Positions 32,950-45,300 of a stretch of 64,000 nucleotides of DNA are shown in pieces. Every line of letters begins with the position of its first letter. Position 1 is the first letter of the stretch. The notes beneath the pieces were generated by a model. It made no database searches and had not been told where the DNA came from. It was given only the letters and a program-made list of their open reading frames with translations. The position numbers and the translations under genes are program-made. The DNA is from a virus: the IMG/VR virus record IMGVR_UViG_3300025141_012314, positions 16,342 to 80,341 of that record, one strand, 5' to 3'.

Positions 32950-34746
32950 ATGGCGGACGAACAGAAAAAGATTTTACCAATAGATTACACTCACCGTGAA
33001 TATGAAAGTATTCGTAATGATTTGATGGGAATTGTAGAAAGGTTCTACCCTGATACTCTTCAAGATTTCTCTGAGGGTTCGTTTGGTTCAATGATGCTTG
33101 ATGCGGTGGCATATGTCGGAGATCAGCTATCATTTTATTTAGATTACAATGTAAATGAGTGTTTCCTCGACACGGCATATCAATATGATAATGTTGTTCG
33201 TCATGGCCGCATCTTAGGATACAAGGCACAAGGTCGTCCATCAACCTATGGAGAGGTGTCGCTATTCGTAATGGTCCCAGCATCTAGCACAGGTATTGGA
33301 CCAGATACTGCTTATGTTCCAATTCTCTCAAAAGGAACGACGTTTACGTCAGGAAACGGACTGGCATACATATTGACAGAAAATGTTGACTTTTCGCTCC
33401 CCACAAACACGACGATCGTTGCACAAGTGAACAAAGATACTGGTGCTCCAACTTGGTATGCGATAAAAGCACCGGGCACAGTCGTATCGGGAAGGCTCGG
33501 AAAACAGTCGATAAAAGTAAACAACTACCAAAGATTTTTAAAACTACAACTGTCTGCAGGAAATATCTCTGAGATCATCTCGGTAACTGACACTGAGGGC
33601 AATGAATACTATGAGGTTGATTATTTGGCTCAAGACATGGTGTTCAAAGAGATCGCAAACAAGAACTTTAAGAATGATAATGTTCCTTCAATCTTAAAAC
33701 CCTATTTGGTCTCGCGCAAGTTCACTGTAGAGAGAAACAGATACGGAGTATACCTGCAGTTCGGCAGTGGTAAGTCAGGAGAAACTGACGTTATCGCCGA
33801 CCCAAGCTCAGTTGCGATGGATATTTTCGGCAAGGATTATGTAAGCAGTACAACGTTTGATCCTACACGCTTATCAAAAAACTATAGCCTAGGCTACGTT
33901 CCTTCCAACACAATATTAACAATCACATACCGAACAACTAATCCATCGAATTCTAACATCGGCGCCTCACAACTCAACAAAGTATCGAGTGCCAGACTTA
34001 AGTTTGCTGACGAACTTTCTCTTAACTCCGGAGTTATGACAACAATCATGAACTCTGTAGAAGTGACCAACGACAAACCTATCATTGGCGCAGTGTCATA
34101 CCCCACCTCAACAGAGGTAAAGCGCCGAATCTACGACACTTTTCCCACACAAAACCGCGCTGTTACCCAGGCTGATTACGAGAATCTAGCTTACAGGATG
34201 CCGGCTAAATATGGCTCTATCGCCAGATGCAGTACACAGAAAGATCCCGACTCTCTGAAAAGAAACTTGAATATGTATATTATTTCATCGGACAACAGAG
34301 GATATTTGACCGAGACTAACTCAACAATCAAGAACAATCTTAAGATGTGGCTCAACCACTACAGGATGATAAATGATACCGTCGACATCTTAGATCCTTA
34401 CATTGTTAATATCGGAATCAACTTTATAATCAAACCACAGCTTGGTGCTGACAAGTTTGTCGTATTAAATGCTGCAACCCAAGCACTCAAAAAGAAGTAC
34501 AAAACCAAATTTTATATTGGCGAACCGCTATACATCAGCGACATTTACCAAACCCTCAAGGGTGCAAAAGGTGTCCTCGATGTTACTAAAGTTACGATCA
34601 CAAACCCGCAAGGAACTAATTACTCTGGAACACAGATTAATATCAACAATAACCTTTCCCCTGATGGAAGTTATTTAGTCACCCCGAAAAATGCGATATT
34701 AGAATTGAAATATCCAGAAGTTGATGTCAAAGGGAAGGTACAATAA
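32950..34746 (+). CDS. 6: gp6-like baseplate wedge protein (baseplate J)
   Basis: A 598-residue protein with the T4 gp6/baseplate J layout. The N-terminus is DYTHREYESIRNDLMGIVER with PDTLQDFSEGSFGSMMLDAV, typical of gp6-type wedge proteins. The centre has KRRIYDTFPTQNRAVTQADYENLA (17 residues shared with the J family), and the C-terminus has LKKKYKTKFYIGEPLYISD. T4 gp6 is 660 residues. It forms the ring that joins the wedges. It follows gp25 as in T4-type phages. Confidence 0.9.
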   Translation: MADEQKKILPIDYTHREYESIRNDLMGIVERFYPDTLQDFSEGSFGSMMLDAVAYVGDQLSFYLDYNVNECFLDTAYQYDNVVRHGRILGYKAQGRPSTYGEVSLFVMVPASSTGIGPDTAYVPILSKGTTFTSGNGLAYILTENVDFSLPTNTTIVAQVNKDTGAPTWYAIKAPGTVVSGRLGKQSIKVNNYQRFLKLQLSAGNISEIISVTDTEGNEYYEVDYLAQDMVFKEIANKNFKNDNVPSILKPYLVSRKFTVERNRYGVYLQFGSGKSGETDVIADPSSVAMDIFGKDYVSSTTFDPTRLSKNYSLGYVPSNTILTITYRTTNPSNSNIGASQLNKVSSARLKFADELSLNSGVMTTIMNSVEVTNDKPIIGAVSYPTSTEVKRRIYDTFPTQNRAVTQADYENLAYRMPAKYGSIARCSTQKDPDSLKRNLNMYIISSDNRGYLTETNSTIKNNLKMWLNHYRMINDTVDILDPYIVNIGINFIIKPQLGADKFVVLNAATQALKKKYKTKFYIGEPLYISDIYQTLKGAKGVLDVTKVTITNPQGTNYSGTQININNNLSPDGSYLVTPKNAILELKYPEVDVKGKVQ

Positions 34747-36371
34747 TGGCTATAAAAAAATACGTAGCTAATGCTGATACAACAATCGTTAACGCATATA
34801 AGACTGATATGGAAACCCGCGGCACAGGCTCTAATATGGGAGCAGCCGATATAGTCGAAATCTTTTCAGTCTACGGTAGGCAATCAACTAGTTCTGCTGA
34901 ACTTTCTCGCGCTCTGGTAAAATTCCCTATTCCTACAATCTCGTCGGATAGAACCGCCGGCACAATCCCGGCCTCGGGCAGTGTTAGCTTTTATTTGAAA
35001 ATGCACTCGGCTCCCACCTCACGCACGGCACCCTCTGGCGCATACTCAATGGTTATCGAGCCTCTTTCTCGCGATTGGCAAGAAGGCTTTGGGCTTGACA
35101 TGGCTGGATATACCGACGTTACCAAGGGCAATGTCGGCGCCAACTGGATGAGTGCTAGCAATACCACAGCGTGGACCAAGATCGGTGGTGATTATATTAC
35201 TGATTCCAACGCAGCCTACCCCTTTGAGTGGTATTCCGCAGACATGACGACCGGATTAGAAGATATTGAAGTAGATATCACAGGCTTGGTTGAACTGTGG
35301 ATGGCTGGCACTTTAAACAACTACGGCGTTGGCGTCCACCTTTCGGGCGCATATGAAGCCAATACTTCAATGGATTATGTCATCAACAGTTCTGGAACAC
35401 CGTCCGGATACACAGCCCTGTTCAATCCCACTGGCTCGACTACCTCTTATTACACGCGCCGTTTCTTTGCGCGAGGATCACAATATTGGTTTAAGAGACC
35501 AACTATTGAAGCGCGCTGGAATTCATCGCGAAAAGATAACAGAGGAGAAGTATTTTACAGTAGCTCTTTAGCGGGGGTTAATGATAATCAGAACACCCTC
35601 TTTCTTTACAACTATGTCAGAGGAAGGCTGAAGAATATACCATCGGTAGGAGTTAACGCGATTTACGTTAGTCTTTACTCAGGCTCTGCGACCAATACTG
35701 CACCCAGTGGTTCGGCAATCAGCCTCCCTAGAACACTGCCATACACTCATGTGAGCGCAATCAACCCATATGTAATAACAGGCGCTTGGGTTGCAACCGG
35801 AATCTACTCTGCGCAATTTGCACTGACGAGTGGGCAAGAACCCGGTAACCGGGCTCCCCTTACCCGTGTGTTTGATGTCTGGCACGATGGAACCGGCTAT
35901 AACACCCCCGGCGCCGGGGTAGAGTTTGTAACGTCCTCGTTCGAACCACAACACTTTAGCGCATCAAGTTATGTACCAAATCCGAAATACTATATGAATA
36001 TTACGAATCTAAAAGACAGCTACAGGACTGATGAGACTGCACGCCTGAACTTGTTTGTTAGACATAAGAACTGGAGCCCAACTATTTATACTGTAGCAAA
36101 CGCTGAAGTAGAGAATACGACCATTCAGAGCGCCTCCTATAGGGTGTATAGAGTATTAGACGACTACGAGGCTCTTCCATACCGAACTGGCAGTCAGAAG
36201 GCTTCTGAGCTTTCTTATGACATATCTGGCAATTACTTTGATTTAGATATGAATCTTCTTGAGGGAGGTTATGCATATGGAATCAAGTTTGCTTTCTATG
36301 ACGATGATATTAAATCATGGTCCGAACAGCCATACGTATTTAAATTCCGAGTAGAAGACTATGAGTATTAA
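34746..36371 (+). CDS. Virion protein with DNRLRE-like domain
   Basis: A 541-residue protein. Residues about 4-280 look like a DNRLRE/carbohydrate-binding-type beta domain (KKYVANADTTIVNAY, GTGSNMGAADIVEIFSVYG, then SRALVKFPI). The C-terminal half is beta-rich with Ig-like spacing (KYYMNITNLKDSYRTDETAR). It shares a TAATG-type junction with gp6 and overlaps the giant gene by 11 bases. The place corresponds to the gp7/gp8 region, so it is probably a wedge or fibre protein with a glycan-binding part. Confidence 0.7.
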   Translation: MAIKKYVANADTTIVNAYKTDMETRGTGSNMGAADIVEIFSVYGRQSTSSAELSRALVKFPIPTISSDRTAGTIPASGSVSFYLKMHSAPTSRTAPSGAYSMVIEPLSRDWQEGFGLDMAGYTDVTKGNVGANWMSASNTTAWTKIGGDYITDSNAAYPFEWYSADMTTGLEDIEVDITGLVELWMAGTLNNYGVGVHLSGAYEANTSMDYVINSSGTPSGYTALFNPTGSTTSYYTRRFFARGSQYWFKRPTIEARWNSSRKDNRGEVFYSSSLAGVNDNQNTLFLYNYVRGRLKNIPSVGVNAIYVSLYSGSATNTAPSGSAISLPRTLPYTHVSAINPYVITGAWVATGIYSAQFALTSGQEPGNRAPLTRVFDVWHDGTGYNTPGAGVEFVTSSFEPQHFSASSYVPNPKYYMNITNLKDSYRTDETARLNLFVRHKNWSPTIYTVANAEVENTTIQSASYRVYRVLDDYEALPYRTGSQKASELSYDISGNYFDLDMNLLEGGYAYGIKFAFYDDDIKSWSEQPYVFKFRVEDYEY

Positions 36372-39300
36372 GAAGTTATTTCACGCCACAGACGAGTCTA
36401 GAAATTATCTTTCAGAAGCCGAACAAAAAGATATATACAAAGCTGTTGAATCTGAAAAAAACTTAGAAGAACTTAACGAGCTTAAAGAAGCTTTTGTTCC
36501 CCAAGTAGACTATTCTAACCCTGCGCAGTTCGCTAGGTTTGGTTCTGCATATCTATACTATAAATCAGCTATTAGCAATATACTGGATTTCTATCCTTAT
36601 GATGGTTCTGACGCAGAAAAGAACCGATTCCACAATAAAACATACCCGATAGACAAATACATCTTAGACAATAACTATCCTAAATCTACAGGGTATGGTA
36701 TTATTTCCGCGGATGGCTGGGGAACTCAGTCTTCTATCTCTGGCGGTTATGGTGTGCCGGCCACTCAAGAACACATAACCTTCTTTGCTGGTCCCGGTAC
36801 CGGCTCGTTTCTATCAGGCACAGCTGCCACAAGCATGATGCCGGAGCCCCACAATAGCAAGTTCCAATATTCTAATGTTTATGAAGAAAACCCCTATCTT
36901 AATGCCGGACTTACTTCTGATTATGGATCTGGCTCCCGGGACTCAAACTTAAAAGCTGACTTTGATCGCGGCGTAACAGTGGAGTTTTGGCTCCAGACGG
37001 GATCTCTGGGCGGAACAGCCGACACCCAAAAACTAGTCGTTTTTGACATGTGGAATAACGAGCACTCATCAAGTGCTGACTACGGACGCATCACTATTGA
37101 GTTAACAGGTGGTTTGCGCGGAACAAGCACTCTTGGATGGACTGATTCTCCATTCCTGTTAACAGTCCAATCAGGAAACCTCTTCTATAATCCAGACTCC
37201 CCCGGAACATTTCAGCAAAAGATTGGTTTAGGGATCACTACAGCATCTTTGGGAGAATGGCACCATTATGCAATTGCTATTTATAATTCCGGATCGGATC
37301 TAAGAACCGACTTTTATGTCGATGGAAGGATGAATGATGCAGGAACCCCGACATACGCCACCGCAGTAGATGCAATCGATACCGCCGGCGTAAAAGCTGC
37401 GAACGTCGATAGTGCGTTTTCATTTACTATTCCAACTTCCGCTGGTGGCGAAGGTCCCGCAACAACGATTCGTCTGTCTGCTGCACAATCCACTGCCCCA
37501 CCAGTGGCCGGCGCAGGTAGTTCGATTGGCATTGGTTTTTCCGACAAGACTGATGCTGAGATCGCAGCGCTTATTATTAATGCTATTAATGCAGTTGCTA
37601 CAACAAATATCGTTTTTGCAGTATCCAATAATGGACAGGCCGGCTATGATGCTGGTATTACAGCCACACAGGGTTCAAGCGATACTCAAATTACACTTAC
37701 AATGGACAACCCCGGCATCGCTGGTAATCTTAATATCGCCCTTGTAGACACCCTCGGTACGTCCCTGGTTGATACTGCAGACTTTACTGGCGCGACCGGA
37801 TTCCAAGCCTCATCTCTTGGAGAATTAACTTCCAAGAATATGATGGGGCGCCTAGGAGCCTTACAATATGCTCCATCTGGTACCATGGCAAAATCGACGT
37901 GCACCGACTTAGACGGAGCCGGCAAGCTTTCTGGCTCCATTGACGAATTCCGTTATTGGAAAACCAAACGAACCGGTCATGATATTGGCAGAAACTGGAT
38001 TAACCAAGTAGGTGGCGGCGTCAACACTGACATAGCGAACACCGAGCTTGGAGTTTACTACAAGTTTAACGAGGGAATCACAGGAAATTCAACCGTTGAC
38101 GGCACAGTGCTAGATTACGGCGGAAGAATTTGTAATGGTCGCTGGCAAGGTTATGCTGCTAACTCTAGAAATACTGGCTCCGCTATCGTATCGGCATCGG
38201 CTGCTCCATATGAGCGCCTAGATCCGGTTATTCGCCCTGAGCATCCCGACATTATTTCGCTTCGAAGTAATCTGCTTTCAACTGGCTCAACTCATGATCG
38301 CCAGAACAACAATCTATTCATTAATTACATGCCAAGTTGGATACAAGATGAATACGAACCTGACGACGCATATAACGGCGATCTAAGCCTGATGTCACAT
38401 GTTATCGGATCGTATTTCGATACCATGTATCAACAAGTAAGGGCTCTCCCTAGCTTTGTGAAGGCATCATACACCAGTGGTTCTCACAAGCCTGTGCCAT
38501 TTGCACAGCACTTACCGCAATCATTGGGGCTCGATACGCCTGAACTGTTTGTAGACTCTAGTATTATTGAGCAGTTCCTTAACCGCGACGACAAGACTCT
38601 GTTTGAGGGAGACCTCACCGAGACCAAAAACTTAATATATCTCAATCTTTACAACAACTTGGCTCACATCTTTAAGAGCAAAGGTACTGAAAGAGCGATC
38701 AGAAACACTCTAAGATGCTTCAATATAAATGATAATGTATTTAAACTTAACGTTTACAATAGAAATCATACATTTGAGCTAAAAAACAACCTTCGACAGA
38801 CCCTCTCAAAAGAAACAAGAGTAAATTTCGGTCACCCCGACAACCTGGAAGCAGTTGTTTACCAAGCAATGAGTTCTTCGAACCCTAACAGCTTGGGCTA
38901 TATTTCGGGAAGTGGCTGGAAAGCCGCCGGGCAAAGAGTGGGTTATGAGCAACAATATGGGTTTACACTGGAATCTGATGTAATCTTTCCGCATTATGTG
39001 GCAGAAGTAGATCCTATTCAGAGGAACTACACGACTTCCTCTCTTTTCGGTATGTACACCGTACCTACCGGCTCAATTATTGATAACAGCAATCCGGAAG
39101 GAGTACCGTCGGGACTTGATCCTAGAGTGGACTTTTTGGATGGCACTAATACTGCCTTTGCAACTAGCTCTACCGACACCATTAGCGATCCAGCCAACTT
39201 GCAGGTCTACGCAATTCGAACTGCTGCTGATTCTAAAGATGTTTATTTCCAGCTGGGATCTCGTAACGATCCAAGGCCACTATTATTTCACACAGCTTCG

Positions 39301-42300
39301 TCCCTCACGAGTAGTGTTTTCTATAACGTTTATGACAATGAGCGCTGGAACCTCTCAGTTAGAATGAAGCCAAGCAAGCCGTTTGCCAACATCGTGACCG
39401 GCGCCTTGAGTGATACAGGGCAGCAGTTCACCTACGATGTGGTATTCCGCGGCATAAACACCTTTCTAGGCGATGTAAAAAACAGTTTCGAACTAACGGG
39501 CACGTTGAATTATGTCTCGGGCTCAAACCTTTTGGCTGCCTCCAAGCGCGTATATTGCGGCGCCGAAAGAACAAACATTACAGGAACCCTCTTAAATAAA
39601 TCCGATGCCCAAATCAATAGTGTAAAATATTGGACCAAACATATTGATAATCATAGTCTTGACCAACATTTATATGATATGACAAATCAAGGTATCTCCG
39701 GCTCTTATCAAAATGTAGCCTTTTGGGATCCCAATAATGGTCCATTAGATGTACTTAATCTTAACACTTTAGCACTGAGCTGGAACTTTAATAATATAAC
39801 CGGCGGCTCTGATGTTAACGGAAACTTTTATGTAGAAGATGCGAGTTCTGGCTCCACGGAGCTTCGAACAGAGAACTACGGCTGGCTCGGTAATAAGACA
39901 GGTTGGCAGCATACTGGATATGGTTATGGATTTGCAACATCTTCGACAGCTGTATATGTTAAAGACCCAATCAACTCCTTTAAGTTTGTAAATCCTGAAA
40001 GAGCAGTTTCTAATGATATGATTCAGATTCTATCGGACGATGATGAAGTATTGGGCATCGTAGAAACAGTGCCATCTTATTATTATACACTAGAAAAAAG
40101 TTTATATGGTGCTCTCTCGGAAGAGATGTTGGACTTCCTTGCAGGTGTCGTAGATTTCAATAACGTCATCGGTGCACCAGTTAACCGATATCGCAGCCGA
40201 TACAAGAATTTAGAGAAGCTTAGAGAAAGCTTCTTCCGACGCGTTAATAAAGTTTCAAGCGTCGAGAAATACATTAACTATTATAAATGGTTTGATGGCA
40301 GCATCTCAACAATTATAGAGCAAATGCTACCAGCATCTGCAGACTTTGAAGCAGAAGTCTTCAACACGATTGAAAGTCATGTGCTTGAGAGGAATAAATA
40401 CCAAACCCCTTTCCCGACATACGAGTTTATTGAACCCGATCTTGATTCAACAATGGAAGGGCTACAATCTAATACATGGGACTGGCAATCAGGACACTCC
40501 ATGGAGCCGTCCTCTCCGCGCCGGACTGATGTTAATAAGCCCTTTGTTAAACAAAGGATGCTTAGAACTTCTATAGAATTAACATCCGGTGATCCAGAAA
40601 TCGATGGACAGAGAGAGAATATTCGAAAGATCGCATTTTCTCAACCAACACTAAGCTCAAGCGCAAATGTCAGATACACCCCAGCCGGCGTAGGATATTC
40701 AGCACAGCAATTCCGCCGCAGAGCCCTATCGGCTCCGTACGAGATGACAATAGAACTCTCAGACAATAAGAGTAATATTCACGGTGGAGTAAACTTCCCT
40801 CCGAACAAAAACATTCAGTTTACATACGATGCTTTATATCCATTTGGACCTCTTGGTACTGATCCTGTTGTTCCGCTTAATGTTCTGTTCACTCAAGAAA
40901 GCGATATTGTAGAACTCGCGGAACTATATCTAGCAGACTTTAATCCGAAAGGAAAAATAATAGAGAGGTCATTCAAGGTTCATTTCGGTCGTGAATGGGA
41001 AGACGGACTGGGTGGAAAAAACCTTAAGTCCTCCATGGCATATCCTTTTAGTATTGTCAGTTCGTCTGTTACAACAGGATATAATAAAGATGTTGTCAAT
41101 GGCTTAACCGGCGGAATCCAGATTACAAACCTGCACAACGATGTGTACGGCTCTGACATGGAAAAACCCATGCAGGGTCCTTTCACCGAATATGCTGTTG
41201 GTGGACACCAGCATCGACACACACGTATTAATAAGGGAGCAGACAATTATAAGACCCGCGCAGAGGCTTGGAAGCTTCTCGTTGGGGAATGTGGTGGCGC
41301 CCCATCGGGCTCAATGGGGCTTGTCGCACCAGACTATCCATGGCCCGACATAGGACAAGATCCTGCAGCAGCCGAAGGAACTGTATCGCTTGCAGTCGGG
41401 AATGTAACTACTGGTGATTCGGTAACGATTGGTGATGGAGACACCACCAAAACATTTGAGGTACCGTTCGAAAATGAGAAATCGGTGTTATTCACTAACT
41501 CTGCCAACTCATGGATTGCTGTCTCTGGAGATAAGAGTTCAAGTTATGGACTCCCCTCTGATCATCCTTTGGACTTTTACTACTTAGAAAAGGCTACAAT
41601 TAGTGCGTGGGTATCCGCTAGCGCCACAGACAAAAACGCGTATATTTTCCAAGCCGGCGCACCAAATGGAGCAATAGACGTCGCAATACGCACGGACAAC
41701 ACTGTGCGCCTCACACAAGCATGGTACAGACCAGCTGGAGGTCCATATAATGTCAATGCACACTGGGAAACAGATGCTGCGGTAATTACTACCGGGAAAT
41801 GGCATCATATTGCCGTAACATATGATGCCACGCTATCAGCCAGTCAAGACCCGAAATTCTTCATTGATGGTGTGCTGGTTGACTCCTCAGCAGGCATGGC
41901 CGTGCCGGCGGATGCGGACACAAAACTACAACTAAAAAGAATCGTCGATCGCGAAAGCACGACGAAGGTTATAACAACAATCGGTGGATATAACGTTAAC
42001 GTCCCTTTCAGCGGCGCAATCGACGAAATGTCAATTTGGCAGCTTAGTATGAGCGCCGAACAGATAACAGAGGTTTATGCTACCGGTTCGGTGCAAAATC
42101 TATTTAAAGTTTCTGCTTACGTCTCTGATAATACCAACCTATATTCATGGTGGCGCATGGGAGACGACGCTAACGATGCTGTAGATGGCGGCGGATCATA
42201 CTCACTAGGAGTTAACTCGATAGTTGATCAAACTGGCCGAGCAAATGGTAACCCGGGTTCAGAGCAGTCAATATCTACCAATGTTGTAACAGCCTCAACG

Positions 42301-45300
42301 GCAGGACCCAACGTCTCTTGGACAAAGGGATCTAACTACTTTAACTCCATACAAAATCTTAAAGATGCGATAAACGAGCAGTATGTTTCGGGCAATCTAT
42401 CGATCACAGCATCTGCTGGCTCCGGATCCACAGTTGTAAATCTGAATAACTCTCTTTACGGAGACGCAGATTCTACAAAGATTTATATTAATGGTGCATT
42501 TGGTAATGTATCGAGTAGCAAATCTGGTGCTAGCATCTCTGTTTCTGGCATGGCCGGCGGACGAAACCCGACAATTCTCAATTACAACGCACCTCGCGCA
42601 ACGTATTATAGAGATCAGGTCGCAAAACGTCCAGTTAACATCAGAAATATTGAGCTAAAAACAGGCTCAACGATTATTGGAAACTATCGACATAGGTATG
42701 AATTCGTACAAACTGTCGGTGCTTGGGAGAATCCACGCGCGTTTGTTGATCACCAGCCAACATTGCCTTCGATTATTAACGACAACAATAACCTAACCGG
42801 CTCAGGAATCGCAGGAAACTTCTTGCTGATTAATAGGACATCGGCTAGCCACTTTGACTATGGGCTTACTTACGCTCCAACGCAGCTCACTGGCTCGAAG
42901 AACAAAACAGTGATGACTTCACGCTTTAGCGCCCCAGGCTCAAGAGAGACCTTCCAGCGCGGACTAAAGGATGTTAGGTCAGCCGAGTTCTCGCCATACA
43001 ATACGATCCCTTATAAAAATCAAACGGTGATTAAGAACTCCCAGGGCGCTAGCGGTACGATATCACAAACTTCCGGATACAGGGTATCAGATATCCACGG
43101 AAAGGACTTCGGACTTCGGGCCCTTCTCTCACGACCGTCTGCTCGCTTCGGACGCGACTCGCTATTTTGTGATGATCCGGGAGCCTCATATGAACAAGCT
43201 CCAAGCTTCCAGAAGAACAATAGAAATACGAAGATTAGTGTTAAGGCTGCAGAACAAGGTTTTGCTGAAGATAAACAATACGATAACTTCTTTGTGACTC
43301 ACCAGATTCCTCGAATGGATCGCCAGTATGCTTGGGTAACTAACTCTTTGTCAGTACACACCCCTCTTCTACACGGTGGCGCCAGATATTATGGAATGGC
43401 TCCCGTACATGGTGATCATGCTGGCTATTATGTTGATAAGACCAATTCTTCATATACATACGAACCTTATTTCTCATATGTTTCTGAAAGTGATGTTCGA
43501 CCGCTGACAACTAGACATCCCGCTCGTACATTTGCAGAAGGTGGATTGGTACAGGTGCATTCAAATCTGAATATCTATACTTTAGATGCAGTCACTGCTT
43601 CTCAAAACTATTTAGGATTCCCGCTAGATCAGCCATCTCTAAGTGCCGCCAGAGTCGGAGCCTATGGATTCCAGCGAAATGGCAATTATTTCAATAGAAA
43701 AGGTAATAAAGCGGCATATCTCCTAAAGACCGAAGATCTCGATGCCGCGACTGTCACTGCCTCAGCAAACTACCTTAACTTGGTTCTCACAAGAAGAGGC
43801 GCCAACTATGGATGGAACTGGACAGCAACACACCAGCAAGACCACCCGATTCTTCGCGCCGAGAAAAACACAAACAAGATCTCGGTGATAACCGGATCAG
43901 ATAACGGCATCAATCGATACCGCTTATCCCCTGTTTCTATGAGAGGGCGCCCTGTATATATCAACTATAGCAATGGTGATGAAGACATTACCCTTAAGGC
44001 AACTCATAATAATGAGGAGATCTTCTTTAACGATGCAGAATTCAATAACCTTCTTGGTGTTTCGCCTGAGAATATTACAACACCATACGAGCAAATCGTC
44101 CGCGCAATACAACCTAGTTTAAATTGGGTACAATATAGTGAAAACATTTTCCCATCTCTTCGAAATGAGTTCGCGACAAAGAGTTTAGACAAGCCAACTT
44201 ACGATAATAAGTATTGGCGCAACAGTCGTACTGAAAGAACCACTGTCGGAACATCATTTAATAACTCCTGGAATGTGCCCCGTAGAGGAGACATTGCTGG
44301 CAACGCTACTACTCTTAAAGAGGGAGTTATCATTAATCAAAGTTCTTGGCCATTAGACGCTCAAGAAAGCTTTCTAACTCGCTCAACACTGCCCTATTAC
44401 TCGTCATCTGCCAACGATGACCAAACATTTAGACAACAACGTGTTGGCGAACTACAAAATAACTACGGACCCTACAAGCCCGGGAACGATTTCGATGCCG
44501 ATCATGAACGACGCATGCTGGTCTCTCCAAGTGCCAAATATAGTCGTAAACACTTGCTTCAGGGCGCCAAAACCGTAACTGGTCCCAACGGAACACATAT
44601 TAATGAGACCGGTTCGGCTGTGGGAATGAGCTTTGCAAACTTCCAAGTCGGCGCCGGCGAAGCGCTTTGGGAAACTGGTGATCAAGCGGGAATCCTCGTG
44701 AAGAACGACGAAGGAGGCTTCACGTTCGAGGCTTCGGCATCACAGCCATGGTATAACTCATATGAAGACTATAGACAAGATCTTAAAGTATTAGCAAAAG
44801 ACTTTTCGGTAATCCCTGAGTTTAGAATTAGTGAACACATTGAGGACTATGTTAAATACGGAATATTCACACCAAACAAGACCGACACTTTCGAACTCCC
44901 AGAAACAGGGATCAATAGTTCCACTTCATCTTTCTATAAAGATTACTCAAACTCAGATTTCATGTCGGGCTTCCTTAAGGTATCAAAAGACACGCTTCTC
45001 GACGCAAAAGAAATAAGTCTGGTCTGCAGCGCCGCAATTAAGTTTAATCCCTACAAAGGATTCTACCCAGTGCAGAGAACGATGGATCTATCATCTCAAT
45101 TCTCAAGCTCATACGCCGATGGTTTTACTGGATTTTTGACTGCCTCACAAACGCCAATACCTTTTTTAAACACGAAGCCATGGAAAAAACTACTGACAGG
45201 CTCCACAGCTGTTAATGGTATCACTCCATTCATTGCTCCCGGCATTTTATTCAACTCGATTAAAGCCGGCATGGCTGTTGACTATCCAATAGTAACAGAT